Source: Betaproteobacteria bacterium (GTDB lineage Bacteria > Pseudomonadota > Gammaproteobacteria > Burkholderiales > Rhodocyclaceae). From it: 64,000 nucleotides of DNA. The stretch spans positions 88,980 through 152,979 of the forward strand of contig WRIU01000006.1 in assembly GCA_009782565.1 (NCBI GenBank), written 5' to 3'. Position numbers and translations under genes: made by a program. The notes under the pieces were generated by a model that saw nothing but the letters and a program-made list of their open reading frames with translations, did not search any database and had not been told where the DNA came from. Shown in pieces: positions 28,274-36,068 of the stretch; within the stretch, counting starts at the first letter, position 1; every line of letters begins with the position of its first letter.

Positions 28274-28515
28274 AATGATTTTCACTCCTATTTTACTGTC
28301 CCTGCAAAACTGTTTTTGCCAACTGGATGAGATGCTCTCTTTCCCCAAGGGACAAACCAAGGAGGCGATTCAGTTTTTTTACTGTGCCACAAGAAAGTGG
28401 TGGACAGACAACTGCCAGTTCAATGTCCGTTGTTGGTTCGGTTGTGTTCAGGTTTGTCGATTTTCAGGCATGACCATTCAAGTCCTTAACGGCAGGCTGC
28501 GTAAGCACGAAAATC

Positions 28516-28544
28516 TTGACAAACAAGGCTTTAATTGGTCTAAT
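28516..28544 (+). promoter_or_regulatory. Sigma-70 promoter of rpmH
   Basis: TTGACA at 28516-28521, a 17-nt spacer, then TCTAAT at 28539-28544. Transcription would begin near 28551, giving a leader of about 28 nt to the rpmH start. The match is 11 of 12 consensus positions, as expected for a ribosomal protein gene. Confidence 0.8.
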
Positions 28545-28578
28545 AAAAGATTAGCCATTTTATAGGCGATCAAGGATT

Positions 28579-28713
28579 ATGAAACGCACTTATCAACCTT
28601 CCGTCGTCCGTCGCAAGCGTACACACGGCTTTCGCGCCCGTATGAAGACCCGTGGCGGTCGCGCGGTCATTCGCGCCCGCCGTGCCAAGGGACGCCATCG
28701 CCTTGCCGTTTGA
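28579..28713 (+). CDS. rpmH: 50S ribosomal protein L34
   Basis: A 44-residue, highly basic protein ([18 protein letters not shown] start, ending [11 protein letters not shown]). It is a structural protein of the large ribosomal subunit. AAGGA lies 4-5 nt before the ATG. It is followed after 4 nt by rnpA, the universal rpmH-rnpA pair. The usual upstream neighbour dnaA is not here; instead the AT-rich island ends about 220 bp before it. Confidence 0.98.
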   Translation: MKRTYQPSVVRRKRTHGFRARMKTRGGRAVIRARRAKGRHRLAV

Positions 28714-28717
28714 GTCC

Positions 28718-29113
28718 ATGGTTCCTGCTTGGCACGGTCAGGGATTCTGCCGTGTTTATAGATTGCTGAAAACGGATGAATTTTCATCCGTTTTTGCTTT
28801 CCGGCGTTCGTTGCGTGGCCGTTTCTATACGCTCTACTATCGGCCAAACGAGCTGGCTACCGCCCGCTTGGGTGTGACGGTGGCCAAGAAACTGGTCAAG
28901 CGCGCCAATGGGCGCAATCTGGTCAAGCGCATCGCACGCGAAGTTTTTCGGCGGCAGCGCGAAAACCTGCCGTCCTGCGACCTGGTCATCCGCCTGCACG
29001 CGCCGGTGGGGACTACCCGCCGCACGGAACTCAACACGGATGTCAGGCAGTTGTTGGGACGTCTTTCCGGACATCGGGAGCGCGCCACTACCAACTCTTT
29101 GACTGAAGCCTGA
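28718..29113 (+). CDS. rnpA: Ribonuclease P protein component
   Basis: Binds the RNase P RNA and helps remove tRNA 5' leaders. It has 131 residues from the ATG at 28718. The RNR signature is GRNLVKRIAREVFR, with the RLGVTVAKK strand before it. An in-frame ATG-like start further upstream would overlap rpmH and is unlikely. It is co-transcribed with rpmH. Confidence 0.95.
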   Translation: MVPAWHGQGFCRVYRLLKTDEFSSVFAFRRSLRGRFYTLYYRPNELATARLGVTVAKKLVKRANGRNLVKRIAREVFRRQRENLPSCDLVIRLHAPVGTTRRTELNTDVRQLLGRLSGHRERATTNSLTEA

Positions 29114-29160
29114 ACGCTTTCCTCCGCGTTTTAGTTAGGACGCAGTACGCCATTCGCGGG
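29110..29160 (+). pseudogene. Possible remnant of yidD
   Basis: In the slot where yidD normally sits between rnpA and yidC, one frame reads LNAFLRVLVRTQYAIRG. This resembles the usual YidD start (LxxLLRxYQYAISP). The conserved CRFYPTCS and RCHPW motifs that should follow are missing, and yidC starts 70 nt later. It is most simply read as a decayed or mostly deleted gene; chance similarity is possible because the match is short. Confidence 0.35.
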
Positions 29161-29230
29161 TATCATTACTCCCTTTGTGCGCCAAGTACCGCGCTTTTTT
29201 ATTCTCGTCGCCTGCAAGACTTTTTCTCCG

Positions 29231-30922
29231 ATGGAACAACGCCGCCTCATCCCGCTCGTCATTTTTGCCCTGTCACTCGTAATGCTGTGGACACACTGGA
29301 TCGAGTACAACCAGCCCGCTGCTACAACGCCGCCCGCCACTATTCCTTCTACGGTTTCCACGCCAGAGTCTCCGGCTCTTGACGATTCGGTGCCGGCTCC
29401 CGCTCGTACCGTTACGCCCCCGGCGGCGGCTCCGACTTCGTCCGCAGTGCCACGGGTGAAGGTGGAAACAGATGTGATACGTGCGGAAATTTCCGCCGAG
29501 GGCGGCAGCATCGTCCGGCTCGAACTCCTGAAACATCGCTCTTCCGAGAATCCGGAAAATTCCTACGTCATTTTCGATGATGGCGCAGCGCATATATTTG
29601 AAGCTCAGTCCGGTTTCCTGCTTAACGAAAATCTGCCCCTGCCCAATCACCGCACTCTGTTTGAATTGCCTGACGGCAATCTGGCGCTTGCCGACGGCCA
29701 GGACAAACTGGTGGTGAGATTGAAGGCTCCTGCGGCCAATGATGTATCCGTGACCAAAGTGTTGACTTTCACCCGAGGCAGCTACTTGATCGACGTTGCC
29801 TATGAAATTCACAATGAAAGTGCTGACCCGTTGGTTGCACAGGCTTATTTTCAGTTCCTGCGCGATGGCAAGCCTGCCGAAAAATCTGGAGGGGGGCTTT
29901 TCGGGGGAGGCATACAGACTTTCACCGGCCCGGCCTTCTATTCCGATGAGGGCAAGTTCCAGAAAGTATCCTTCGGTGACATCGACGAAAACAAGGCCAA
30001 GTTCACTGCCAATGCTGATAATGGCTGGGTTGCGCTCGTTCAGCATTACTTTGTCAGTGCCTGGCTGCCGCCGCAGGGAGTGAGCCGCGAATATCGCACT
30101 AAGAAAACGAGCAATGGCCATTACACGGCTGGCGCTGTTCTTACGCCGACCACAATCGAGCCTGGCGCGACAGGACACATCGAAGCTCGCCTCTACGCCG
30201 GGCCACAGGATCAGAACAAGCTCGAAGAAATTGCGCCCGGTCTCAAGTTGGTGGTCGATTACGGCGTCCTGACGGTCATTGCTGCTCCGCTCTTCTGGTT
30301 GCTTTCGTGGCTGCATTCACTCACCGGTAACTGGGGATGGGCCATCATTCTTGTGACGATCATCATCAAGGCGCTCTTCTTCCCGCTTTCGGCGGCAAGT
30401 TACAAGTCGATGGCCAAGATGCGTGTGCTCGCGCCTCGTATGCAGCGGATGAAAGAGCTATACGGCAACGATAAGGCCAAGATGCAGCAGGAGATGATGA
30501 ATCTTTACCGCACCGAGAAAATCAACCCGCTTGGAGGCTGCCTGCCTATCCTCGTGCAAATTCCGGTGTTTATCGCTCTCTACTGGGTGCTTCTGGGCAG
30601 TGTTGAGATGCGTCAGGCGCCGTGGCTTGGCTGGATACAGGACTTGTCAGTGCGTGACCCTTATTTCATCCTGCCGCTCATCATGGGAGCTTCCATGCTG
30701 GTTCAGATGAAACTGAACCCAAGCCCGCCCGATCCCATGCAGGCCAAGATCATGATGGCGATGCCAATCGTCTTTACGATCATGTTCCTGTGGTTTCCTT
30801 CCGGTCTGGTGCTGTACTGGGTGGTCAACAACCTCCTTTCCATCGCCCAGCAGTGGCAGATCACGCGAATAATCGAGCGTGGCGGGAAAAAGGCCAAAGC
30901 TGCCAACGATCCAAAAATCTGA
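29231..30922 (+). CDS. yidC: Membrane protein insertase YidC
   Basis: Inserts and folds inner-membrane proteins, alone or with SecYEG, including ATP synthase subunit c. It has 563 residues from the ATG at 29231 (MEQRRLIPLVIFAL); a GTG at 29177 would add an unlikely extension. The layout is TM1, a Pro/Ala/Thr-rich linker (about 25-75), a large periplasmic beta-supersandwich domain (about 75-340), and the conserved five-TM core. The core has the cytoplasmic hairpin MAKMRVLAPRMQRMKELYG and NPLGGCLPILVQIPVF. The C-terminus is basic. Confidence 0.96.
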   Translation: MEQRRLIPLVIFALSLVMLWTHWIEYNQPAATTPPATIPSTVSTPESPALDDSVPAPARTVTPPAAAPTSSAVPRVKVETDVIRAEISAEGGSIVRLELLKHRSSENPENSYVIFDDGAAHIFEAQSGFLLNENLPLPNHRTLFELPDGNLALADGQDKLVVRLKAPAANDVSVTKVLTFTRGSYLIDVAYEIHNESADPLVAQAYFQFLRDGKPAEKSGGGLFGGGIQTFTGPAFYSDEGKFQKVSFGDIDENKAKFTANADNGWVALVQHYFVSAWLPPQGVSREYRTKKTSNGHYTAGAVLTPTTIEPGATGHIEARLYAGPQDQNKLEEIAPGLKLVVDYGVLTVIAAPLFWLLSWLHSLTGNWGWAIILVTIIIKALFFPLSAASYKSMAKMRVLAPRMQRMKELYGNDKAKMQQEMMNLYRTEKINPLGGCLPILVQIPVFIALYWVLLGSVEMRQAPWLGWIQDLSVRDPYFILPLIMGASMLVQMKLNPSPPDPMQAKIMMAMPIVFTIMFLWFPSGLVLYWVVNNLLSIAQQWQITRIIERGGKKAKAANDPKI

Positions 30923-30935
30923 TTCTCAACAAACA

Positions 30936-30957
30936 GGGGGACGCTACGAGCGCCCCC
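30936..30957 (+). terminator. Possible hairpin terminator after yidC
   Basis: GGGGGACGCT pairs with AGCGCCCCC around ACG, with one bulged A. No clear T run follows, so it may be an RNA-stabilising hairpin rather than a true terminator. Confidence 0.35.
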
Positions 30958-31066
30958 TCTGGCGGCCTTTGTTTATCTATTCGGATACAGTATTTGCGCG
31001 GAGTTCCCGTATTCTGATATTGTAAATTCCTGTTCAGGCCGAACTGCTGGAAAAGGTATTTCTCTC

Positions 31067-31789
31067 ATGAACAAGCGTTTTTGCTCCGTTCTTGTTTTAT
31101 GGATGCTTGGCCTTGTCGTCCTGCTTGCCGGGTGTAGCAAAGAATTGCAACAGCGACAAACTTTTATCGGCTTCCTGCAAAAAGAAGTGATCCCACGCAA
31201 CAGCGGCCTTCTTATCCCCACCAAGGCGATGCGAAAAAAATTCGGCATTTACACGGCGCATTATGACGTCATCGTCGAGTACAACAAGGCCATGCTTGAA
31301 AAGGTGGGAAGGCCGTTGGAAAAGTTACAGCGCGAGTATCAGGATGCCGTAAAACCCGAAGCAAATATAGGGGAACGCAGGAAAGCCATCATCACATACC
31401 GGGAGACGCTTCAGCCAATCAAGGCAGCCCTTGACACGGAGCTTGCCATGACCGAATCGAAAGTAGAAAAATTAGACCAGCCGGATGAACTGAAGGAAAT
31501 TTATAGCCAAGCGGTTGAAAAACATGTACGCATTCCGGCCAAAGCTCTTAAAGCCATGATTCCCGCAATTGAGGCAATGATGGACAAGAGCCTGGAATTA
31601 CTGGATTACATCATTGCCAACAAGGGCAAAGTGGAAATCCGGGACGGTATGATCCTGGTTGACAGGAATAAAGATAAAGACCAGGCGACCCTCACACGTA
31701 TCGAGGCAATGCAGGCGGAAATACGCAGTATGGAGCATGCTATCCAGTCTCAACATAAAGAGTTCATACGCCAGTCAATCGGTAAATGA
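31067..31789 (+). CDS. DUF3053 lipoprotein (YiaF-like)
   Basis: A 240-residue predicted lipoprotein. The signal peptide ends in LLAGC (Cys23 lipidation), followed by SKE. The rest is mostly alpha-helical and charged, and resembles DUF3053 proteins such as E. coli YiaF: an early RQTFIGFLQKEVI helix, a central QPDELKEIYSQAVEKHV segment, and LLDYIIANKGKVEIRDG. The function of the family is not established. The gene is slightly AT-richer than its neighbours and sits between yidC and a REP-like pair, where mnmE would be expected. Confidence 0.75.
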   Translation: MNKRFCSVLVLWMLGLVVLLAGCSKELQQRQTFIGFLQKEVIPRNSGLLIPTKAMRKKFGIYTAHYDVIVEYNKAMLEKVGRPLEKLQREYQDAVKPEANIGERRKAIITYRETLQPIKAALDTELAMTESKVEKLDQPDELKEIYSQAVEKHVRIPAKALKAMIPAIEAMMDKSLELLDYIIANKGKVEIRDGMILVDRNKDKDQATLTRIEAMQAEIRSMEHAIQSQHKEFIRQSIGK

Positions 31790-31793
31790 ACGA

Positions 31794-31893
31794 CCGCCCC
31801 GGCGCTACGCGCCACCCCTCCAAGGAGGGGAATAAACCCCGCACAAAATTCCCCTCCTTGGAGGGGTGCCCCGAAGGGGCGGGGTGGTAGCGA
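31794..31893. repeat. Inverted pair of REP-like units
   Basis: Two units of the dispersed palindromic family face each other. The left unit has GGCGC/GCGCC arms plus CCCCTCC-AA-GGAGGGG. The right unit has CCCCTCC-TT-GGAGGGG plus a variant GCCCCGAAGGGGC arm. The pair can fold into one long cruciform, similar to BIME arrangements elsewhere. It lies between the DUF3053 gene and the parS site. Confidence 0.8.
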
Positions 31894-31953
31894 CCCCTGG
31901 GATTGCTATACACTTCTTGACCGCCGCGCCATCCCAACGGCTGTGCATCAGAA

Positions 31954-31969
31954 TGTTTCACGTGAAACA
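31954..31969. promoter_or_regulatory. parS centromere site (perfect consensus)
   Basis: TGTTTCACGTGAAACA matches the bacterial chromosomal parS palindrome at all 16 positions. It is the loading site for ParB, whose gene lies about 11.8 kb downstream in this window. It is 17 nt before rsmB. No second perfect site was seen. Confidence 0.95.
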
Positions 31970-31986
31970 TCGCTTTTGTCGAGATC

Positions 31987-33294
31987 ATGAAACCTGAACC
32001 GGCTCCTTTACTACCCGACAGCCTCGCTTATGCCTTGCTCCATGCTGCGAAATTGGTCGCATCCGTACTCGAAGGTTCAAATCTTACCGAGTGTTATGAG
32101 CGGGCATTGCGTCAAAACCCCGGCTGGAGTGATGCAACTCGCGGAGCAATTCGAGACCTGACATGGAGTACGTTACGTGACTATGGACGAGGCGATGCCA
32201 TACTCCGCCGCTTCCTGGTCAAACCGTTACCCTTATCTGTTCACGCCTTATTATTGATTGCGGTTTATCGACTCGAACAACGCCCGGAACAGACGCATAC
32301 CCTGGTGGATCAGGCAGTGGATGCGACCGCTCACTTGGCAGCAGGACTCAAGGGTGTCGTCAATGGGGTGCTGCGTAACGTTGTGCGCCAAAAAGGCAAA
32401 CTAGCAGCATGGTGTGATGAAGATATTGCAGCCCGTTACGCTTACCCCGCGTGGTGGATTAAGCGCGTCCAACGCGAACACGAGGAGAATTGGGAAGCGA
32501 TTCTTGCGGCGGGGAATCTGCATCCGCCAATGAGTTTACGAGTCAATCGCCGTCGCACCACGGTAGAGAGTTATCTGACTGAATTGGGCAACGCGGGCAT
32601 TGATGTGAGGAGGCTCGATAACGATGCTTTGCTTTTGACGCATCCGTTGCCTGTGTCAAAACTGCCGGGTTTTTCCGAGGGCAAGGTTTCGGTACAGGAT
32701 GCCGGTGCACAATGGGCTGCTCCGTGGCTAGGCGCATGTGATGGCGAACGGGTGCTCGATGCCTGTGCCGCTCCCGGTGGCAAGGGGGCACACTTGCTGG
32801 AACTTGCTGATATTGAACTATCCGCGCTAGAACTCGATCCCGTGCGGGCTGAACGGATGCGCGACAATTTTGCGCGTCTCGGACTGGCCGCCAAGATAAT
32901 GGTTGCCGATTGCCGCGCGTTGGACACCTGGTGGGACGGACAACCATTTGACCGTATCCTGGCCGATGTGCCATGTTCGGCTTCCGGTGTTGTGCGTCGG
33001 CATCCCGATATCAAATGGTTACGGCGCGAAAAGGACATTGCTGGGTTTGTTGTGCAACAAGCCAGTATCATCGACGCGCTTTGGCAGACGTTGGCTAATG
33101 GTGGCATAATGCTTTATGCTACGTGCTCGGTCTTTGATGACGAAAATCACCGTCAAATCAAGCATTTTCTTGTGCGCCACCCGGATGCTGAACTTTTCAT
33201 GCCGCGAACTTGCCGGATACATCCCTTGTTGCCGACGAGCGACCATGACGGCTTTTACTATGCCTGTCTGCACAAAAAAACCAAGCGTACTTGA
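31987..33294 (+). CDS. rsmB: 16S rRNA (cytosine-967-C5)-methyltransferase
   Basis: Methylates C967 of 16S rRNA. It has 435 residues: an N-terminal NusB-like RNA-binding domain (about 1-150) and a C-terminal Rossmann methyltransferase domain. SAM-binding motif I is LDACAAPGGKGAHLLE. Catalytic motif IV is ADVPCSASGVVRRHPDIKW, and the second Cys is in LYATCSVF. It starts 17 nt after parS and overlaps the DUF4390 gene by about 35 nt. Confidence 0.96.
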   Translation: MKPEPAPLLPDSLAYALLHAAKLVASVLEGSNLTECYERALRQNPGWSDATRGAIRDLTWSTLRDYGRGDAILRRFLVKPLPLSVHALLLIAVYRLEQRPEQTHTLVDQAVDATAHLAAGLKGVVNGVLRNVVRQKGKLAAWCDEDIAARYAYPAWWIKRVQREHEENWEAILAAGNLHPPMSLRVNRRRTTVESYLTELGNAGIDVRRLDNDALLLTHPLPVSKLPGFSEGKVSVQDAGAQWAAPWLGACDGERVLDACAAPGGKGAHLLELADIELSALELDPVRAERMRDNFARLGLAAKIMVADCRALDTWWDGQPFDRILADVPCSASGVVRRHPDIKWLRREKDIAGFVVQQASIIDALWQTLANGGIMLYATCSVFDDENHRQIKHFLVRHPDAELFMPRTCRIHPLLPTSDHDGFYYACLHKKTKRT

Positions 33295-33943
33295 GTCCCT
33301 GCGCCACTTGCTGTTGTTTGTTGTGTTCCTGGTGTTTGCGTCGCTGTCTGCGAGAGCGGACGATACCAGCATTACCCACGCCAGGATCATTTTGTCCGAA
33401 GAAGGTTATGTACTCAATGCGGACTTCAGCTTTGACCTCAATCAAAAATTGATTGATGCCTTAGCGCATGGTGTAGCACTGCACTTCGTTGCGGAGTTGC
33501 GAATCGAACGGCCGCGCTGGTATTGGTTCGACAAACTGATTGTCCACCGTCGGCTCGAATATCGCCTCGCCTACCACGCGATGACCCGCAGTTACCGGCT
33601 CAACATTGGAAGTCTGCACAGAAATTTCGACTCTCTGGCAGATGCACTACATACCATGAGGCGCATTCGCAATTTATATGTCGCTCCGTCCGATAGGTTC
33701 GATGCAAATGACAAGTATGAAGCAACATTGCGCTTCTTCCATGACACCACCCTGCTTCCCAAACCTTTTCAACTGTCTGCCCTGGCTAATAGCAGGTGGG
33801 GGCTCGATACGGGCTGGACGAAATGGTTATTCACGTCTGAAATGGCGAATCCTGAAAAAACGATAGCAACGCCATCAGTAGAGGAAGAGGAAGGAGCGAC
33901 GATAGTAGAAGAGGCAACGCCGGGAGCGACGGTTACAGAATGA
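33260..33943 (+). CDS. DUF4390 exported protein
   Basis: A protein of unknown function found between rsmB and ntrY in Betaproteobacteria. The ATG at 33260 (another at 33245) gives 227 residues with a signal-anchor-like segment (LRHLLLFVVFLVFASLSARAD). The body is a predicted beta-rich domain with LNADFSFDLNQKLIDAL and the RLEYRLAYHAMTRSYRL segment typical of DUF4390. An unusual acidic, Glu-rich low-complexity tail (about the last 25 residues) is not typical. Its stop overlaps the ntrY start (ATGA), which points to a shared envelope-sensing role, though this is inference. Confidence 0.8.
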   Translation: MPVCTKKPSVLESLRHLLLFVVFLVFASLSARADDTSITHARIILSEEGYVLNADFSFDLNQKLIDALAHGVALHFVAELRIERPRWYWFDKLIVHRRLEYRLAYHAMTRSYRLNIGSLHRNFDSLADALHTMRRIRNLYVAPSDRFDANDKYEATLRFFHDTTLLPKPFQLSALANSRWGLDTGWTKWLFTSEMANPEKTIATPSVEEEEGATIVEEATPGATVTE

Positions 33944-36066
33944 AAAACGTTGCGGTCGCTATTGCCGCCATCCTGGCAGCCATTTCACTCTACCTCCTGG
34001 CCTCAGCCAGCGCCAACACCACCGGGCTGTTCAGCGACTTGTACCCTTTTCTGCTCGCGATTAACGGAATCGTCACGATAACGCTGGCGGCAACAGTCAT
34101 CTATCAACTTATCCGCTTGTGGCGCGAATACCGTAACCAACGTTTTGGTTCGCGACTCAAGTATCGGATGGTTATGATGTTCGCATTTATGGCGATCTTG
34201 CCGGGGCTGGTGGTGTACGCGGTATCGCTTCAGTTTGTCGTTCGCAGCATCGAATCCTGGTTCGACGTGCGGGTCGATTCCGCTCTTGAAGGTGGTCTTG
34301 CCCTCGGTCAGAACGCGCTCGATTATCTCGTCGACCAACTCAAGGACAAGGCCGCCGCCATGAGCCTGGATGTTGAAAACCAGGCAGGTATTTCGGTCGC
34401 CCAGCTCAATCGTCTGCGTGAATGGGCCGGAGTTGGCAGCGTTACCGTATTTGGCGCGAATGGTCAGGTGCTAGTGAGCGCGATTGATGGTGATACTGCC
34501 CGCTTGTTCCCGGATTCGCCCCAACCCCATGAACTGCGCCGTGCTTTTCAGGAGCGTGGCCTGAGCGTAATCGAAGATACCCCCGATGGGCGGTTGGTTA
34601 TCCGTGTCCTGGTTCCGCTCGAAGGGCGTGGCCTTGCCAAGGCATCCCGCTTGCTCCAACTGACCCAACCCGTCCCGGAAACCTTCAGTCTGCACGCCGG
34701 AGCCGTGCAGGAAGCCTATCGTGATTACCAGGAACTGACTTTGGCACGCAGCAGCCTGAAGCGCATCTATTCATTGACCCTGACCCTGACCTTGCTGGTC
34801 GCGTTGTTTGCCGCCATAGCCGTTGCTTTCATCTTAGCTCGGCGGCTTGCCGCGCCGTTGCGTATCCTTGCCGAAGGAACTGAGGCCGTTGCCCAGGGCG
34901 ACTTCAGCCCGCGCCGGGCTTTGCCCGCCCGGGACGAGTTGGGGATACTGACCCATTCCTTCAATCAGATGACGCACCAACTTGAAGAAGCGCGCGCGCA
35001 AGCCGAAAAAAACCGGCTTGAAGTCGAATCTGCCCGCGCCTACCTTGAGAGCGTGTTAACGCACTTGTCAGCCGGAGTCCTGGTTTTCAGCGCGAAGGGG
35101 GTGCTTCGCGCCGCCAATCGTGGCGCGCTCGACATTCTCGCCGATGAACTCGGCAGTTTCGAGGACATCGCGCTTGCCGACTGGCCTCGGCACACGCTGC
35201 TACGCGACGCGCTCCTTGAAGGCTTTACCAAGCACGAAGGTGACTGGCAAGTCGAACTGGAAATTCTGCGTCCCGACAGTTCCCCGATGATCCTGCTGAT
35301 ACACGGTTCCCGTCTGCCTGAAAGTACCGGAGGAGGGCTGGTGGCGGTGCTCGATGACATTACCCGACTGATCGAGGCGCAACGCACTGCCGCTTGGGCC
35401 GAGGTTGCCAGACGGCTTGCCCATGAAATCAAGAACCCATTGACCCCGATTCAACTCTCCGCCGAGCGGTTGGCGTTCAAGCTTTCTTCCGAACTCGATG
35501 AAGTGAGCCGGCAAATACTCGAACGCTCAACCCAGACCATTGTGAATCAGGTGGAAGCCGTCAAGAACCTGATCAACGCTTTCCGTGATTACGCGCGCTT
35601 GCCCACGCCAACGCTCACGCCACTCGATCTTGGCGAACTCATACGCGAAATCCTCGTGCTTTACGAAAGCATGTCGGCAAAGATCATATTGAAAATACCT
35701 ACTGACTTGCCGCAGGTAATGGGAGATGCTTCGCAGATTCGCCAGATCGTTCACAATATGTTGCAAAATGCGCTGGACGCATTGGTGGATGAGGATAATG
35801 CTGAAATCGTCATTGAGGCGCACGGAGAAGGCGATTGGGTGCTTCTGTCATGCCAGGACAACGGGCCGGGGTTCCCGCCGGAAGTGTTGGCGCACGCATT
35901 CGAACCTTACTTTACGACCAAGGCCAAAGGAACCGGGTTGGGTTTGGCTATGATAAAAAAGATTGTCACTGAGCACGGTGGTGAGGTAAAAATCGCTAAT
36001 CGTGATGGCGGTGGCGCGGGGTTGCGCGTCCGTTTGCGCGTGGTTATGACAAACAACGAACTCTGA
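33940..36066 (+). CDS. ntrY: NtrY-like sensor histidine kinase
   Basis: A membrane histidine kinase of 708 residues. Two N-terminal TM segments (about 5-25 and 38-60) and a third (about 75-95) are followed by a periplasmic region, a TM near 280-305, HAMP, a PAS domain (about 370-480), and the kinase core. The H-box is LAHEIKNPLTPIQLS with His about residue 495. The ATP-binding domain shows N-box NMLQNALDAL, G1 DNGPGFP and G2 GTGLGLAM. It forms a pair with the regulator 2 nt downstream. The NtrYX family is linked to nitrogen, redox or envelope responses; the signal here is unknown. Confidence 0.93.
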   Translation: MKNVAVAIAAILAAISLYLLASASANTTGLFSDLYPFLLAINGIVTITLAATVIYQLIRLWREYRNQRFGSRLKYRMVMMFAFMAILPGLVVYAVSLQFVVRSIESWFDVRVDSALEGGLALGQNALDYLVDQLKDKAAAMSLDVENQAGISVAQLNRLREWAGVGSVTVFGANGQVLVSAIDGDTARLFPDSPQPHELRRAFQERGLSVIEDTPDGRLVIRVLVPLEGRGLAKASRLLQLTQPVPETFSLHAGAVQEAYRDYQELTLARSSLKRIYSLTLTLTLLVALFAAIAVAFILARRLAAPLRILAEGTEAVAQGDFSPRRALPARDELGILTHSFNQMTHQLEEARAQAEKNRLEVESARAYLESVLTHLSAGVLVFSAKGVLRAANRGALDILADELGSFEDIALADWPRHTLLRDALLEGFTKHEGDWQVELEILRPDSSPMILLIHGSRLPESTGGGLVAVLDDITRLIEAQRTAAWAEVARRLAHEIKNPLTPIQLSAERLAFKLSSELDEVSRQILERSTQTIVNQVEAVKNLINAFRDYARLPTPTLTPLDLGELIREILVLYESMSAKIILKIPTDLPQVMGDASQIRQIVHNMLQNALDALVDEDNAEIVIEAHGEGDWVLLSCQDNGPGFPPEVLAHAFEPYFTTKAKGTGLGLAMIKKIVTEHGGEVKIANRDGGGAGLRVRLRVVMTNNEL

Positions 36067-36068
36067 AA

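Noticed and set aside
28361..28578. Small open frame of about 31 codons (28470-28565) as a possible RiPP precursor for the radical SAM genes
   Set aside because: No ribosome-binding site, no repeated or Cys-rich core, and it overlaps the rpmH promoter.
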